From a virus, in IMG/VR virus record IMGVR_UViG_3300042508_000032, positions 1 through 26,867 of that record: DNA of 26,867 nt. The stretch is one strand, 5' to 3'. Numbering within the stretch: the first letter of the stretch is position 1; each line of letters opens with the position of its first letter. Below the pieces are notes generated by a model. It ran no database searches. It worked only from the letters and a program-made list of their open reading frames with translations, and was not told where the DNA came from. This document shows, piece by piece, positions 6,328 to 15,470 of this stretch. The position numbers were made by a program, and so were the translations under genes.

Positions 6328-9212
6328 CAGCTCAGGTTGGTGATCAGGGTGGCGGTAATCTGCGTGGAAGACTGCACCGCGTAGACGATGCAATCACGAG
6401 CGTTGGCAGCAGTGGTCAACGTCGGCGCTGTACCGCCGGAGAAGTCCCACTGCGAGCCATAGGCCAGCGTGCGGCTGCCGGTGGCGTCCTGTGTGATCCA
6501 GATACAGCCGCTCTGCCCTGCTGTCAGGTTGGTGGGGTTGGCCAGCGTGCGGTTGCCGGCCAGCGTCACGCTGAAGTTGTTGGCCGCTGCAAAGTCGGGA
6601 GTGATGGTGGCGCCATCAGTGAGCGCCGAGATGGTGCCCCGCTGCGCTGCGCTGAACGACTGCGCCGCGTTCGTGACGGCAACGTTGGTGATCGCGCCAG
6701 CGCTGCCATTGACCGACAGCACGCCGGTATTGGCGACCGCAGTGCCCGTCACTGAGATGCCCGAGCCAGCGGTAACAACGGTGATGTTGGCCGAGCCGTT
6801 AAAGCTCACGCCTTGGATGTTGCGCGCTGTAGCCAGCGTGGTCGCCGTGCTGGCGTTGCCCGTCAGCGCTGCGGTAATCGTGCCGGCCGAGAAGTTGCCC
6901 GACGCATCCCTGGCGACGATCGCGCTGGCGGTGTTGGCGTCGGTTGCGGTCGTGGCCGAGTTGGCCACCTTGCCCGCTGTGCTGATCGTGCTCAGCTTGG
7001 TGTCAGCGATCGAGCCGGCCAGCATCGTGTTGGTGACCGATCCGGTGTCGCCGGTGGTGACCACTGTGCCGGTAACGGCCGGGAAAGTCAGCGTGTTGGT
7101 GCCGGCCGCTGCTGCAGGCTGAATCGTCAGCGAGCCGCTGGTCGAGCCAGGCATCGCCACGCTGCTGATACCCGTCAGCGCTTGGTTGGCTGAGCTGCGG
7201 TTCAGCGCGACCGACGTGGTGCCAAGGAACAGGCTGCTGTTCGCCAGCACTGCGCTCGGGATGGTGCCGCTCAAGTTGCCGGCGGTGAGCGATGTCAGCG
7301 CCGAACCGTTGCCGCTGAATGCCGCCGAGATCGTGCCAGCGTTGAAGTTGCCGGATGCGTCACGCGCGACGATGGCGTTAGCCGTGCTGCTGCTGGTGGC
7401 GGTGGTGGCGCTGTTGGCCACCTTGCCGGCCGTTGAGATCGTGGCCAGCTTGGTATCAACGATCGCCGCGCTGGCGTTGATGTCGGCGTTGACGATCGCG
7501 CCGGACAGCACCACCGTGCCCGTTGCGTCAGGCAGCGTGATGGTTCGATCAGCGGTCGGGTTGGTGACTGCCAGCGTGGTCTCGCTGGCGTCAGCGCTGC
7601 TGCCTTCAAAGGTCAGGCTGCCGCTGCTGCCGATCTCAAGGTTGCCGGTGACGGTGCCGCCAGCTTTCGACAGCTTCTCGTCGTCCAGCTCCTGCAGCGC
7701 TGTCTGAACGTTGTTGGCTGCGAGGTCGCCGTAAGGCGTGAAGGCGATGTTGCTGGCGATCTGACCGGCGATCGCGTTCGACACGTCCACCAGGTCCCAG
7801 GTTGCCCCGTTGCTGATGATCATGTCCGGCGGCGCCAGCGCCACGGCCGGAGCCGGGGATACGCCGGTGCCGGAGTCAGAGACCACGACGTAGTACCGGA
7901 TGTTGGTGCTCGATGCTGCCGGCAGCACCGCGCCAACCACAAGGCCCGCAGCTGAGCCCTGCGTGGTGACGGACTTCACCCGGTTGGTCGCAGCGTTGTA
8001 GGTGCCCGCGTAGACCAGGTCACCAGAGATAACGGTGATCGGCTGCCACGTGTTGCCGTCGTACAGGTACAGGTCGCCGTTCGTGGCATCGAAGAACTGC
8101 TGTCCGGCGAAGTCAGGCGTCGGGAAGGTGACCACGCCGCTGGTGCTGCCAGCGCCGCCAAACTTCACGGTCGCGTAGTTGGCCAGCTTGGCGCCGGTGA
8201 TGCTGTTGGTGCCAAGCACGCTGGCGCTGATCGTGCCAGAGGTCAGCTTGCCCGCTGGCAGGTTGGGAATGTCGGTGTCGGCCAGCGTGGTGCCGGTGGT
8301 GACGTGCCCCTGCGCGTCGATCGTGATTTTCGTGTAGGTGCCAGCCGCCGCGCTGTTGGTGTGGTTCAGCGTGCCGGAGCCGTCAACGCTGAGGCCGCTG
8401 CCGGGGAGCACCGCGCCACGTGCGCCGCCGGTAGCGGCTGGCATGTCGCTGCTGATGATTGCCCGGCCGGCGATCACAAGGCCCTTGGCGCTGTAGTCCA
8501 CCAGGGAGTAGGTGCCGCCGCTGGCCGTCAGATCGTTGTCGATCTCAAGGCGGGTGCCATCCATGCGGAGGCCTTCGCCGTTGACCGCCACACCGCCCTT
8601 GGCGCCGCTTGTAGCGGTCGGCAGGTCATCGCCTGCGATCGTGCGATAGGCGACCGCACCAGCGTTTGCGGTCGGGCCGGCCAGGAATTGCGCCGCGGCG
8701 CTGGTGTTGTCGAGCGTGGCGCTGATCGTTGCCTGGTCGCCGACGTTGGTGACGACAATGTTGATCACGCCGGCAGTGCTGCCGACCACCGAGTTCAGCG
8801 TGCCGGTGGATGAGAAGCCGGTCCAGGCGCTGCCGTTCCAGACGAATAGGTTGTTGTCGTCGGTGTCGAGCGCCAGCTGGCCCACATAGTCGCCAGAAGC
8901 CGGCAGCGTGGTCACCAGCCTGCAGCTGCTGTTGTCGGCGAGCTTTACGCCTGTGACGGCGTCAGCGGCCAACTGCGTTGCGCCGACGCTGGCATTGGTC
9001 AGCCGATCGCCAGAGATGCTGGCCGCGTTAAACAGGATCTTCGCGCCGGGAATGGTCGCGTCAGCGATCAGGGTGACGCCGTAGCCGATCGCGTCCTGAA
9101 CGGTGATCTTCTTAGTCTCGCTCGCTGAGACATCGACAGCCGCAAACAGGTCACCGGCTGCCAGGTTGGCGCCGGCTAGGGCTGAAAGCTCGGAGATCTT
9201 TAAGTCTGCCAT
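6327..9212 (-). CDS. Long repetitive tail fibre protein, 961 aa
   Basis: The N-terminus (MADLKISELSALAGANLAAG followed by an SETKKITV word) matches a type common in cyanophage fibres and probably attaches the fibre to the tail tip. The body is low-complexity, rich in Ala, Ser, Thr and Gly. Recurring words include GDRLTNASVGATQLA, GDLPTATSGAKG/SDMPAATGGARG, DRTITLPDATGTVV and IVARDASGNF, as in beta-helical or triple-stranded shafts. A 52-residue unit occurs twice. The C-terminus (about 880-961) is a compact globular-looking end (FSVTLAGNRTLANPTNL, GCIWITQDATGSRTL) seen in phage fibre tips. GAGGTGAC lies just before the ATG as ribosome site. Its stop overlaps the next fibre start. Confidence 0.88.
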   Translation of the reverse strand: MADLKISELSALAGANLAAGDLFAAVDVSASETKKITVQDAIGYGVTLIADATIPGAKILFNAASISGDRLTNASVGATQLAADAVTGVKLADNSSCRLVTTLPASGDYVGQLALDTDDNNLFVWNGSAWTGFSSTGTLNSVVGSTAGVINIVVTNVGDQATISATLDNTSAAAQFLAGPTANAGAVAYRTIAGDDLPTATSGAKGGVAVNGEGLRMDGTRLEIDNDLTASGGTYSLVDYSAKGLVIAGRAIISSDMPAATGGARGAVLPGSGLSVDGSGTLNHTNSAAAGTYTKITIDAQGHVTTGTTLADTDIPNLPAGKLTSGTISASVLGTNSITGAKLANYATVKFGGAGSTSGVVTFPTPDFAGQQFFDATNGDLYLYDGNTWQPITVISGDLVYAGTYNAATNRVKSVTTQGSAAGLVVGAVLPAASSTNIRYYVVVSDSGTGVSPAPAVALAPPDMIISNGATWDLVDVSNAIAGQIASNIAFTPYGDLAANNVQTALQELDDEKLSKAGGTVTGNLEIGSSGSLTFEGSSADASETTLAVTNPTADRTITLPDATGTVVLSGAIVNADINASAAIVDTKLATISTAGKVANSATTATSSSTANAIVARDASGNFNAGTISAAFSGNGSALTSLTAGNLSGTIPSAVLANSSLFLGTTSVALNRSSANQALTGISSVAMPGSTSGSLTIQPAAAAGTNTLTFPAVTGTVVTTGDTGSVTNTMLAGSIADTKLSTISTAGKVANSATTATDANTASAIVARDASGNFSAGTITAALTGNASTATTLATARNIQGVSFNGSANITVVTAGSGISVTGTAVANTGVLSVNGSAGAITNVAVTNAAQSFSAAQRGTISALTDGATITPDFAAANNFSVTLAGNRTLANPTNLTAGQSGCIWITQDATGSRTLAYGSQWDFSGGTAPTLTTAANARDCIVYAVQSSTQITATLITNLS
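6856..7464 (-). repeat. Internal duplication of a 52-residue fibre unit
   Basis: Two copies lie at about 7308-7464 and 6856-7013. They begin IVDTKLATISTAG and IADTKLSTISTAG and end NFNAGTISAAFSGN and NFSAGTITAALTGN. By my count 42 of 52 residues are identical. Between them is a unit ending in TLTFPAVTGTVV, which echoes RTITLPDATGTVV before the first copy, so the true repeat period is about 450 bases. Confidence 0.85.
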
Positions 9213-9226
9213 GTCACCTCAGCGAG

Positions 9227-10123
9227 CTAGCCATCGGCATCTTGAAGCAGGCTAGCAGTGGCATCCTGTTCGAGAAGGATGTCGTCGCTGCTCTCCTGCA
9301 GAATCTTGTTTGCGGGCACTGTCTTGGTCCGCAGCCGGATCGGTCCGGTCGTGATGAAGTCGGCCGTCATCTCGACGATCGTGCCAGGCGTGAACTGCAC
9401 GGCTGAGCCGGTGAGCACGCCGCTGATCTCGTACCAGATCAGATCATCAGCCTGCCCGGCGACGCCGCTCGGGTTGTAGTCGGGCGCCTTGAGGTACAAC
9501 TGCGCGCTGAACTCGCTGCCCACTTCGGTGCGCAGTGCCAGCTGCAGCAGGTAGTGCGCCGTTTCGTAGCCGCCGCCGCCGCAGCAATCTTTGTAGTCCC
9601 ATTGGCAGCTGATGCGGCCTGAGCCGGACATCAGCGAAGACCACTGCGACCTGAACTGATCCGACAGCGCGGTGATGTCCACGGCCTCACGCTGCGTGCT
9701 CAGCTCGTAGCTGGTGATCGCGCCCAGGATGCGCTGCTGCGCGTTGGCGATGACCACCCTGATCGGGATGTCGGTCGCGAGGCTGTCGAGCGCGATCGCG
9801 CTGGCGCTGCCGCCATCCATCGCGTCGGCGAACGTGGAGTACAGCCGCACGCCGCCCAGCTCATCGACGTTCACAAACCACTTGCCGCTCGACTGCTTGG
9901 TGGCATTTGACCATCCGGCAGTGCTGACCCATGCCAGCGTCGCGCCGTTGGTGCTAGTGATCTCCACCTGGTCGCCGGTGATCAAGTAGCCCTGGTCAAA
10001 GTCAAACGAGAACCGCTTGCGTCCAGCGTTGACATCTGACGGGTTGATCACCGATTCGAGCGCGCCCTGATCCGACTTGCGCTGCAGCGTGATCCTGCCG
10101 AACGTGCCGAGATAGATCGCCAT
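9227..10123 (-). CDS. Tail structural protein, 298 aa
   Basis: I recognise the general type, a minor tail/virion protein of lambda-like cyanobacterial prophages, but not a precise function. The N-terminus (MAIYLGTFGRITLQRKS) and the central block (ITSYELSTQREAVDITALSDQFRSQ...GSGRISCQWDY) resemble tube-like tail proteins. In those, a 'baseline versus modified domain' motif is followed by a beta-rich half. There is a Cys pair in a glycine run (DCCGGGGYE, about 190-198) and a C-terminal LLEQDATASLLQD word. The ATG overlaps the stop of the preceding gene as TGATG, so the two are likely co-translated. It sits between the tail tip gene and the fibres, which suggests a tail-tip or fibre-anchoring part. 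Confidence 0.75.
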   Translation of the reverse strand: MAIYLGTFGRITLQRKSDQGALESVINPSDVNAGRKRFSFDFDQGYLITGDQVEITSTNGATLAWVSTAGWSNATKQSSGKWFVNVDELGGVRLYSTFADAMDGGSASAIALDSLATDIPIRVVIANAQQRILGAITSYELSTQREAVDITALSDQFRSQWSSLMSGSGRISCQWDYKDCCGGGGYETAHYLLQLALRTEVGSEFSAQLYLKAPDYNPSGVAGQADDLIWYEISGVLTGSAVQFTPGTIVEMTADFITTGPIRLRTKTVPANKILQESSDDILLEQDATASLLQDADG

Positions 10124-10554
10124 CAGACGCTCGCTGCGCTCAACGCGCCGGTGCCCTGGAAACTGATCTGAGCCGACACGATCTCGCCGACCGATGCGCC
10201 GATGCTGGCGCTGGTGATGTAGGCCGTCAGGCCGATGTCGTTCAGGTCGCTGCCATCTGCCAGCCGCAGCGTGAGGCTCACGGTGTCAGTGCTGCTCACG
10301 CCATCGGTGCCGGTCTTCACCAGCTTGCGCAGCAGGCTGCTCGCGTCGATGCCGCCGTTCTCGGCCTTGTAGTAGATCAGGCTGGCGCTGCCCGAAAATG
10401 ACTGCACTCCGGGCGTGAAGCTGCGCACGTTGTCGCCCAGGCTGGTGGTCTCGAGCAGCTCCACATCTGCCTGCAGCGCCCAGCTGGTCACCTTGACCAG
10501 CGCGGTGCCGCCCAGCAGCAGCTGACCATCGCGCCCGGTGTAAGCCTTTGCCAT
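10123..10554 (-). CDS. Tail tube-like structural protein, 143 aa
   Basis: The protein is short and beta-rich. Its N-terminus (MAKAYTGRDGQLLLGG, VTSWALQADVELLETTSLGDN) is typical of tube-fold tail proteins, and SFSGSASLIYY and VSAQISFQGTG are typical strands of that fold. The separate 310-aa gene at 20057-20989 is the better major tail tube candidate, so this may be a second tube-fold protein used at the tip or in decoration. It has the clearest Shine-Dalgarno of the left part: GGAGG (10562-10566), seven bases before the ATG, which suggests strong translation. Confidence 0.75.
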   Translation of the reverse strand: MAKAYTGRDGQLLLGGTALVKVTSWALQADVELLETTSLGDNVRSFTPGVQSFSGSASLIYYKAENGGIDASSLLRKLVKTGTDGVSSTDTVSLTLRLADGSDLNDIGLTAYITSASIGASVGEIVSAQISFQGTGALSAASV

Positions 10555-10576
10555 TGGTCAGCCTCCTATCAGCAGT

Positions 10577-10951
10577 CTAGAGAACCCCGACCAGCTTCAC
10601 CTGCACGGTGCTGATGCCCGGCTTGACGCTGCTGATCTGGGGCGGCGCGTCGTAGCGCCACGCTGCACCGGTCACCGCGTCGATCGTGCTGCTGCTGGCC
10701 GCCCAGCCGGCGCGCACGGCGCTTGGCAGCGTGAACGTGTCGTAACTGCCGCGAACCTCATCGAAGTGCGTCACGAACTGCTCGGCCTGACTGTCGGTGA
10801 TGTTCTCGTAGGTCAGCGCCAGCGACTGATCGACCCGTTTGCTGCCGTACAGGATGCGCGACTCAGCGCCGGACTGCGAACGGAAGGTCTTGACCGGATA
10901 GGAGCCGGGGTCAAACTCGCGGCCTGTTGGTTGCAGCGTGGGGTAGGCCAT
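10577..10951 (-). CDS. Small tail protein (tip/completion type), 124 aa
   Basis: Visible features are the N-terminus MAYPTLQPTGREFDPGSYPV and a central block, RILYGSKRVDQSLALTYENI followed by QAEQFVTHFDEVRGSYDTFTLP. The central block resembles small distal-tail proteins that contact the hub. I cannot name the family with certainty. The ATG overlaps the stop codon of the large tail tip gene as TGATG, and the gene is followed by the tube-like gene after 22 bases. Length and position suit a lambda gpM/gpL-like or post-J accessory role. Confidence 0.7.
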   Translation of the reverse strand: MAYPTLQPTGREFDPGSYPVKTFRSQSGAESRILYGSKRVDQSLALTYENITDSQAEQFVTHFDEVRGSYDTFTLPSAVRAGWAASSSTIDAVTGAAWRYDAPPQISSVKPGISTVQVKLVGVL

Positions 10952-13900
10952 CAGGTCTCGAATGCAAAACGGCTGTCATTGAGTACATCTTGCGCCATCA
11001 GGCTAGACAGGTTGTCGTCGCAGGGAAACTCAGAAGCCGTGATCTGCACGGTGTTGTCGTCAGAAAGCGTGAGCTGCTCGACCATGTAGACGTTCTGCGA
11101 TGTGGTCGCCTCAAGCAGCGTGAAGATCGTGCCCCATAGCGACTGATCCTGCGTGCGGCCGCCGCTGATCGACAGGGTCGCCTCGCTCACGTCTTCTGAG
11201 CCGCTCTTGTAGTACAGGATCCGGTACTGCCCATCGGTCAGCGTGGTGGCGCTGGTGACCACGCCAGAGCCGCTGATCGTGCCGTTCTTGGCGGCGCTGT
11301 AGGGGCTGGCCTCGGTGACGACCTTGATGAACTCACCCGGCGCCAGGTTGAGCCCGTAGGGAGTCGTGCGGAATCGGATGGTGTGGTTGACGCGCTGTCG
11401 GATCGACAGGAAGAACTTGCCCACCATGCGCGCGTGCTGCTCGCTGGTGCAGTAGGCGGTCATATCGAACGACTCGCTGGCGGTGAACTCGTCAGCGTCG
11501 GCCCACCGCACGACGATGTTGCGCTCTTGCGGCAGCTGGTTCTTGGTCTCGTCGCGGTAGCGCACCACCGCCTGAAATGGCTTGCGCTCCTCGGCCGCGA
11601 GATACTCCAGCTCGAAGCTGTCTTCGAGGATGTTGCCGGCGGTGAACAGCTGGCTGATCGTGACCGGGCCGGTGCTGATTTCGCCAGCAGCGGTGATCGG
11701 CAGCGCGGGCACGATGCTGAACTTGCCGTCGCGGATCACGAAGTTGCACAGGAAGAATGGCGCGGTCTCGCCGATGTACTGCCGCACGTTGACCGCATCA
11801 CCCAGCACGCCGTCAAAGAACAGCCGGTTCGCTTTGAGGAACTTGGCGGTCGTGACGAAGTCGGCCGTGTTGATCAGTGGCGCGTTGTCGGCGGTCATGT
11901 TCAGCACCCGGCCCAGGCCCGCTGTTGCGTTGGTCAGCAAGTAGAACACAAGGTCGCTGAACAAGTTCGACGGGCCGACCGGTGTTGCTGCGTCGTCCGG
12001 ATGGAAGCGTGTGACCGGGACGCCGTTCGCCAGCCACAGCCGGACCTGATCGACGTTGCTGAAGTTGCGGCTGGCCTTGAGTACCAGGCCGCAGATCGTC
12101 ATGCGGTCATAGCTTGGCGCGGTCTCGTTCGAGACGATCTCGTTGACGTAGGCGATCCGATGCTCAGGCTGGCTCGCGTTCGACTTCTCGACCAGGTTGC
12201 CGTAGAAGCTCACGTCGGCGTACTGGCTTTGCGTTTCAAACTCACGCGCGGCCGTGAACACCGACGGCGCCAGCTCAAGGTTGCTGATCGCCTGCACGAT
12301 GAACTGAATGCCGACGCCGGTGCTGACGTACTGCTGCGCGAATGGGTTGGATGCGCTGACCGCATAGTTGCGGCTGAACAGGTCGCCTGCGTTCCAGTTG
12401 GTTGACGTGTTGCTATCGCGGCTCGGCGTGATCGTCGGCGTGGCCCAGAGCTTGGTGATCCCTGACCAGTGGTTCGGATCGCTGTAGACCGTGCTCGACA
12501 GCGTGAGCCGGATCTTGCGATCGCCTGATGTGTAGTTGACCGTCGCGGTGCGGATCTGCCCGATGTCGTAGTTGCGCGCCGGGCCGAAGATCTCCTCGAA
12601 CGCACCCTGTGAACGGCCTTGTGGCTGCGCGGTGCTCTGCACGCCGGTGACGCTCAGCTTCACGCCGCTGCTCAGGATGGTGCCTTCGCCGGGCACAGAT
12701 CTGAACGGGTTACTGGCGCTGATGTTGCGCGAGACGATGAACTCCTGAAACGTGTTGAAGCCGCCTGAGCTGCCTTTTACGTTGTACTCAGTGATGAACC
12801 AGTAGAACGTCTGGCCGCTGAAGTGCCCGCCCGGCAGCCGGCTCTTGGTTGCTCTGTACTCAAGCTCAATCCACTGGTTGTTCGGCAGCTGCTCGCGCAC
12901 CTGACGCGTCGTGAACCCGCCCTCGGGCACGGTCGAGTTGTCGGCCGAGCCGAACAGCTCATACGTGAACGAACCGCTGCGGCCCTGCGTGAAGCCTGAA
13001 GGGTTGCTGTACAGGTCCACGTACTGGACCGCCGCGGCGGTCGTGGTCGTGCCCTCCACGTCCGGCAGATAGCTGTTGATGCCGACCGCGTTGGGATAGC
13101 TGCGCGTCTTGACCGATCCGGTTGCGCTTGGCTTGCTGGTGAACTCAGCGTTCTTCTGGATCTCAGCCTTGCGCACGACGCGCCCGACCGACGTGACCGA
13201 AAACCGGCCGTAGACAGTGTCGAAGTCAGCGCTGAGGATCGACCGCTCGCCGCTGTTGCCGACCGATGCGGCTGCGTTCAGCTGCCAGAACTCGGCCTCG
13301 TCAGGCGAGTTGCGCATGTCTGCGCCGTTCTTCGGGATGAACTGGAACTCGTACTGCCGGCGCTCGGGGTGCTTGAACCGCAGGAAGTTGTAGAGGTCGG
13401 TCGGTTGGTTGCCCACCACCACGAACCGCATACCCAGCGGCTGCCAGCCGTAGGCCTGCCCGTTTGCGTCGAGGCCAGCCGGCCGCAAGAACACGGTGAA
13501 TACCGACGCGCGGCGGACGTAGGAGCTGATCGTGCCGCTGTTCAGGTTGACCCGGTTGCGTTCTGCGTCGCGCAGCTCGTCAGGCGTTGGGATGGATTGG
13601 AAGTTGCACAGCCCGTTGATCCGCTGGAACACGTTCGACCGCAGCCCGATCTCGGTCACCTCGCACGCCCTGGTGTTGCGCACGGTGCCCTTTGAGAACC
13701 GCATGAGCGGATAGAACGCGCCACCTGCGTGCAGCTTGTTGGTCGCGCCGTTGTCGTCGCTCAGGTAGTTGCTGGTCAGCATTGCCGGCGCCACCAGGCC
13801 GATCGTGTTGTTGGCCGGTGGGTTGGTGTCGATGCACTTCAGCTCGATCACCTGGTCCTGATTGTCTTCAGGCCGCCACTGCGACAGCTTGCGGCCCGTC

Positions 13901-15204
13901 ACCTGCCACGTGGTGCGGGCGATCATGAACAGCTCGCCGATCTGCAGCGCGTCGTCGGCCGCGATCCGCTGTTCGTTCAGCTCACTGTTGATGTCGTCAA
14001 CCTTGACCGAGCCAGCCTCGTAGATGTTCTCGGGGATCTGCTTCGCGACAATCGTGAATTTGATCACATCGCCCACGTTCACGCGGCGCTCCTCAGTGCC
14101 GACCGAGTTGGCCACGCCAACACCGTTCAGCGCCGTGATGCCCATGCGGCGGCTGTAGTTGCGGCCGGTGCCGGACTGATACAGGTCGCGCACAGCGTTC
14201 GGCCCGTCGGCCCTGCCGTTGTTGTCGCCGGCGATCTTTATCCGCTCGTAGATCAGGTTGTTGCCGGGGTCGTCTTCCTGGTCTTCGAGCACCGGGATCG
14301 TGACGACGCGCCAGTTGACGCGATAGCCGGAGCCGTTGGCGATCGGCGCGTAGCAACCGAACTCGGCGTTGTTGCTCAAGCTGTGCGCTGAGCTGAAGCC
14401 GTAATCGTTTTCGCTGCGGCCGGTCGGGCAGCTGTAGATGTCGTCAAAGGTCTCGGGGTCGGCGCTCTCGGGCGTGCCGCGCGTGCCATAGATGCGGTTC
14501 ACCGCTTTGATGCGGCTGAAACCTGAGATCGTCGTGTTGCGCTTCCAATAGAACGTGAACGCGTTCTCGTAGATCGCGTCGAGCGCGCCGTTGCCGATGA
14601 AGATGCCGTTCAGGCTTGGCGGGTCGATGCCTTGCGGTGTTTGGCCCGCGTCGCGCCCTTGCTCGCCTACCACGAGCAACAGCTTGATCGCCTGCTGCGT
14701 GCCGTAGCTGAACATGCGCGACCACACCAGCCGCGGGCTGACCAACATGCCGCCGGTCTCGCCGGTGTAGCGGCCGAACACGATCGGGATCGGCTCGCCG
14801 TAGTTGGCCAGCTCGGCCTGGCTGTCGAAGCCAAAGGTTGGGCTGAATCGTGACGGGCCGTTAATGCTGCCCAGGTTGCGCTGCTGGATGTCGTTCGCCG
14901 GCCGCTCCTTAGGCTTTGGCGTCAACAGGTACGAGACGGCCGACAGCGCCACGCCAACCACCAGGCTGACGATGATCGAGATCGGATCCATCCGCACATC
15001 GGGGATGTGCTCGTAGCCTGCAGGCCGCGGCCCAGCGCGCCGCACTGCCTCAGCCACCAGAAACCGGTACTCAGCCTCGCTGCAGCCGATCAGCTCGATT
15101 ATCTGCTTCTCGAACGGAAGCAGTGGCGGGTTGTAAGACTTCGCGCCGGCGACCAGCAGACCTGCCTTTGCTGTTGGTTGCAGTACAGGATCCCGGTCTG
15201 CCAT
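10951..15204 (-). CDS. J-like tail tip / central hub protein
   Basis: About 1417 aa from the chosen ATG. It would form the tail tip that joins the tube to the fibres and helps host recognition. The N-terminus has a conserved helical block (PFEKQIIELIGCSEAEYRFL...RPAGYEHIPDV). A hydrophobic segment follows (about residues 71-93, MDPISIIVSLVVGVALSAVS), then the hub domains (YGEPIPIVFGRYTGETGG). Residues about 1100-1300 match the phage J C-terminal hub (KANRLFFDGVLGDAVNVRQY, SIVPALPITAAG, EFIKVVTEASPYS). The start is uncertain: ATG 15204 overlaps the NlpC-like gene by 106 bases, and the next ATG (14994) would remove the conserved N-terminal block. The frame is open to 15312. The fold assignment is from family knowledge. 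Confidence 0.9.
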   Translation of the reverse strand: MADRDPVLQPTAKAGLLVAGAKSYNPPLLPFEKQIIELIGCSEAEYRFLVAEAVRRAGPRPAGYEHIPDVRMDPISIIVSLVVGVALSAVSYLLTPKPKERPANDIQQRNLGSINGPSRFSPTFGFDSQAELANYGEPIPIVFGRYTGETGGMLVSPRLVWSRMFSYGTQQAIKLLLVVGEQGRDAGQTPQGIDPPSLNGIFIGNGALDAIYENAFTFYWKRNTTISGFSRIKAVNRIYGTRGTPESADPETFDDIYSCPTGRSENDYGFSSAHSLSNNAEFGCYAPIANGSGYRVNWRVVTIPVLEDQEDDPGNNLIYERIKIAGDNNGRADGPNAVRDLYQSGTGRNYSRRMGITALNGVGVANSVGTEERRVNVGDVIKFTIVAKQIPENIYEAGSVKVDDINSELNEQRIAADDALQIGELFMIARTTWQVTGRKLSQWRPEDNQDQVIELKCIDTNPPANNTIGLVAPAMLTSNYLSDDNGATNKLHAGGAFYPLMRFSKGTVRNTRACEVTEIGLRSNVFQRINGLCNFQSIPTPDELRDAERNRVNLNSGTISSYVRRASVFTVFLRPAGLDANGQAYGWQPLGMRFVVVGNQPTDLYNFLRFKHPERRQYEFQFIPKNGADMRNSPDEAEFWQLNAAASVGNSGERSILSADFDTVYGRFSVTSVGRVVRKAEIQKNAEFTSKPSATGSVKTRSYPNAVGINSYLPDVEGTTTTAAAVQYVDLYSNPSGFTQGRSGSFTYELFGSADNSTVPEGGFTTRQVREQLPNNQWIELEYRATKSRLPGGHFSGQTFYWFITEYNVKGSSGGFNTFQEFIVSRNISASNPFRSVPGEGTILSSGVKLSVTGVQSTAQPQGRSQGAFEEIFGPARNYDIGQIRTATVNYTSGDRKIRLTLSSTVYSDPNHWSGITKLWATPTITPSRDSNTSTNWNAGDLFSRNYAVSASNPFAQQYVSTGVGIQFIVQAISNLELAPSVFTAAREFETQSQYADVSFYGNLVEKSNASQPEHRIAYVNEIVSNETAPSYDRMTICGLVLKASRNFSNVDQVRLWLANGVPVTRFHPDDAATPVGPSNLFSDLVFYLLTNATAGLGRVLNMTADNAPLINTADFVTTAKFLKANRLFFDGVLGDAVNVRQYIGETAPFFLCNFVIRDGKFSIVPALPITAAGEISTGPVTISQLFTAGNILEDSFELEYLAAEERKPFQAVVRYRDETKNQLPQERNIVVRWADADEFTASESFDMTAYCTSEQHARMVGKFFLSIRQRVNHTIRFRTTPYGLNLAPGEFIKVVTEASPYSAAKNGTISGSGVVTSATTLTDGQYRILYYKSGSEDVSEATLSISGGRTQDQSLWGTIFTLLEATTSQNVYMVEQLTLSDDNTVQITASEFPCDDNLSSLMAQDVLNDSRFAFET

Positions 15205-15470
15205 GTCACCGCGAATGCCCATCCGCCTTGCGGGATGAGCAGAACGTCCCCATCGTAGAGGGGCTGCGGCACCCTGTAACCCCAACCCAGCAAATCCCTC
15301 AGAATCTCCCATCTGTTCGCCTCATACCATCGCTCCTTGAATGGCGGCGCCGGGATCTCGAGCCGGGCCAGCACCTCGTAGACAAGGTGAATGCAGTCGA
15401 TCTCCGGCCCGCTGCCGTCAGCGCCCAGCCGAAAAGGCCGGCCAACAAGATCACTGCAATCTGATCGCAC
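15099..15470 (-). CDS. NlpC/P60-like tail protein (gpK-like)
   Basis: This 123-aa protein corresponds in order to lambda gpK, which sits between the tip proteins and J. The N-terminus GRPFRLGADGSGPEIDCIHL carries the likely catalytic Cys (DC, residue 26) of the cysteine peptidase family. 'YDGDVLLIPQGGW' is the usual strand-turn before the catalytic His. At the position where HVGI is expected, the sequence reads WAFAVTWQTGILY, so the histidine seems to be missing and the protein may be inactive or structural. The start is GTG at 15470, inside the end of the previous gene (20-base overlap). The last 106 bases also encode the J-like N-terminus in another frame. Confidence 0.82.
   Translation of the reverse strand: MRSDCSDLVGRPFRLGADGSGPEIDCIHLVYEVLARLEIPAPPFKERWYEANRWEILRDLLGWGYRVPQPLYDGDVLLIPQGGWAFAVTWQTGILYCNQQQRQVCWSPARSLTTRHCFRSRSR

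Noticed and set aside
11383-12405. Plus-strand ORF of 340 aa opposite the J-like gene
   Set aside because: It is antisense to a conserved tail tip gene, with no recognisable domain and shadow-like composition.
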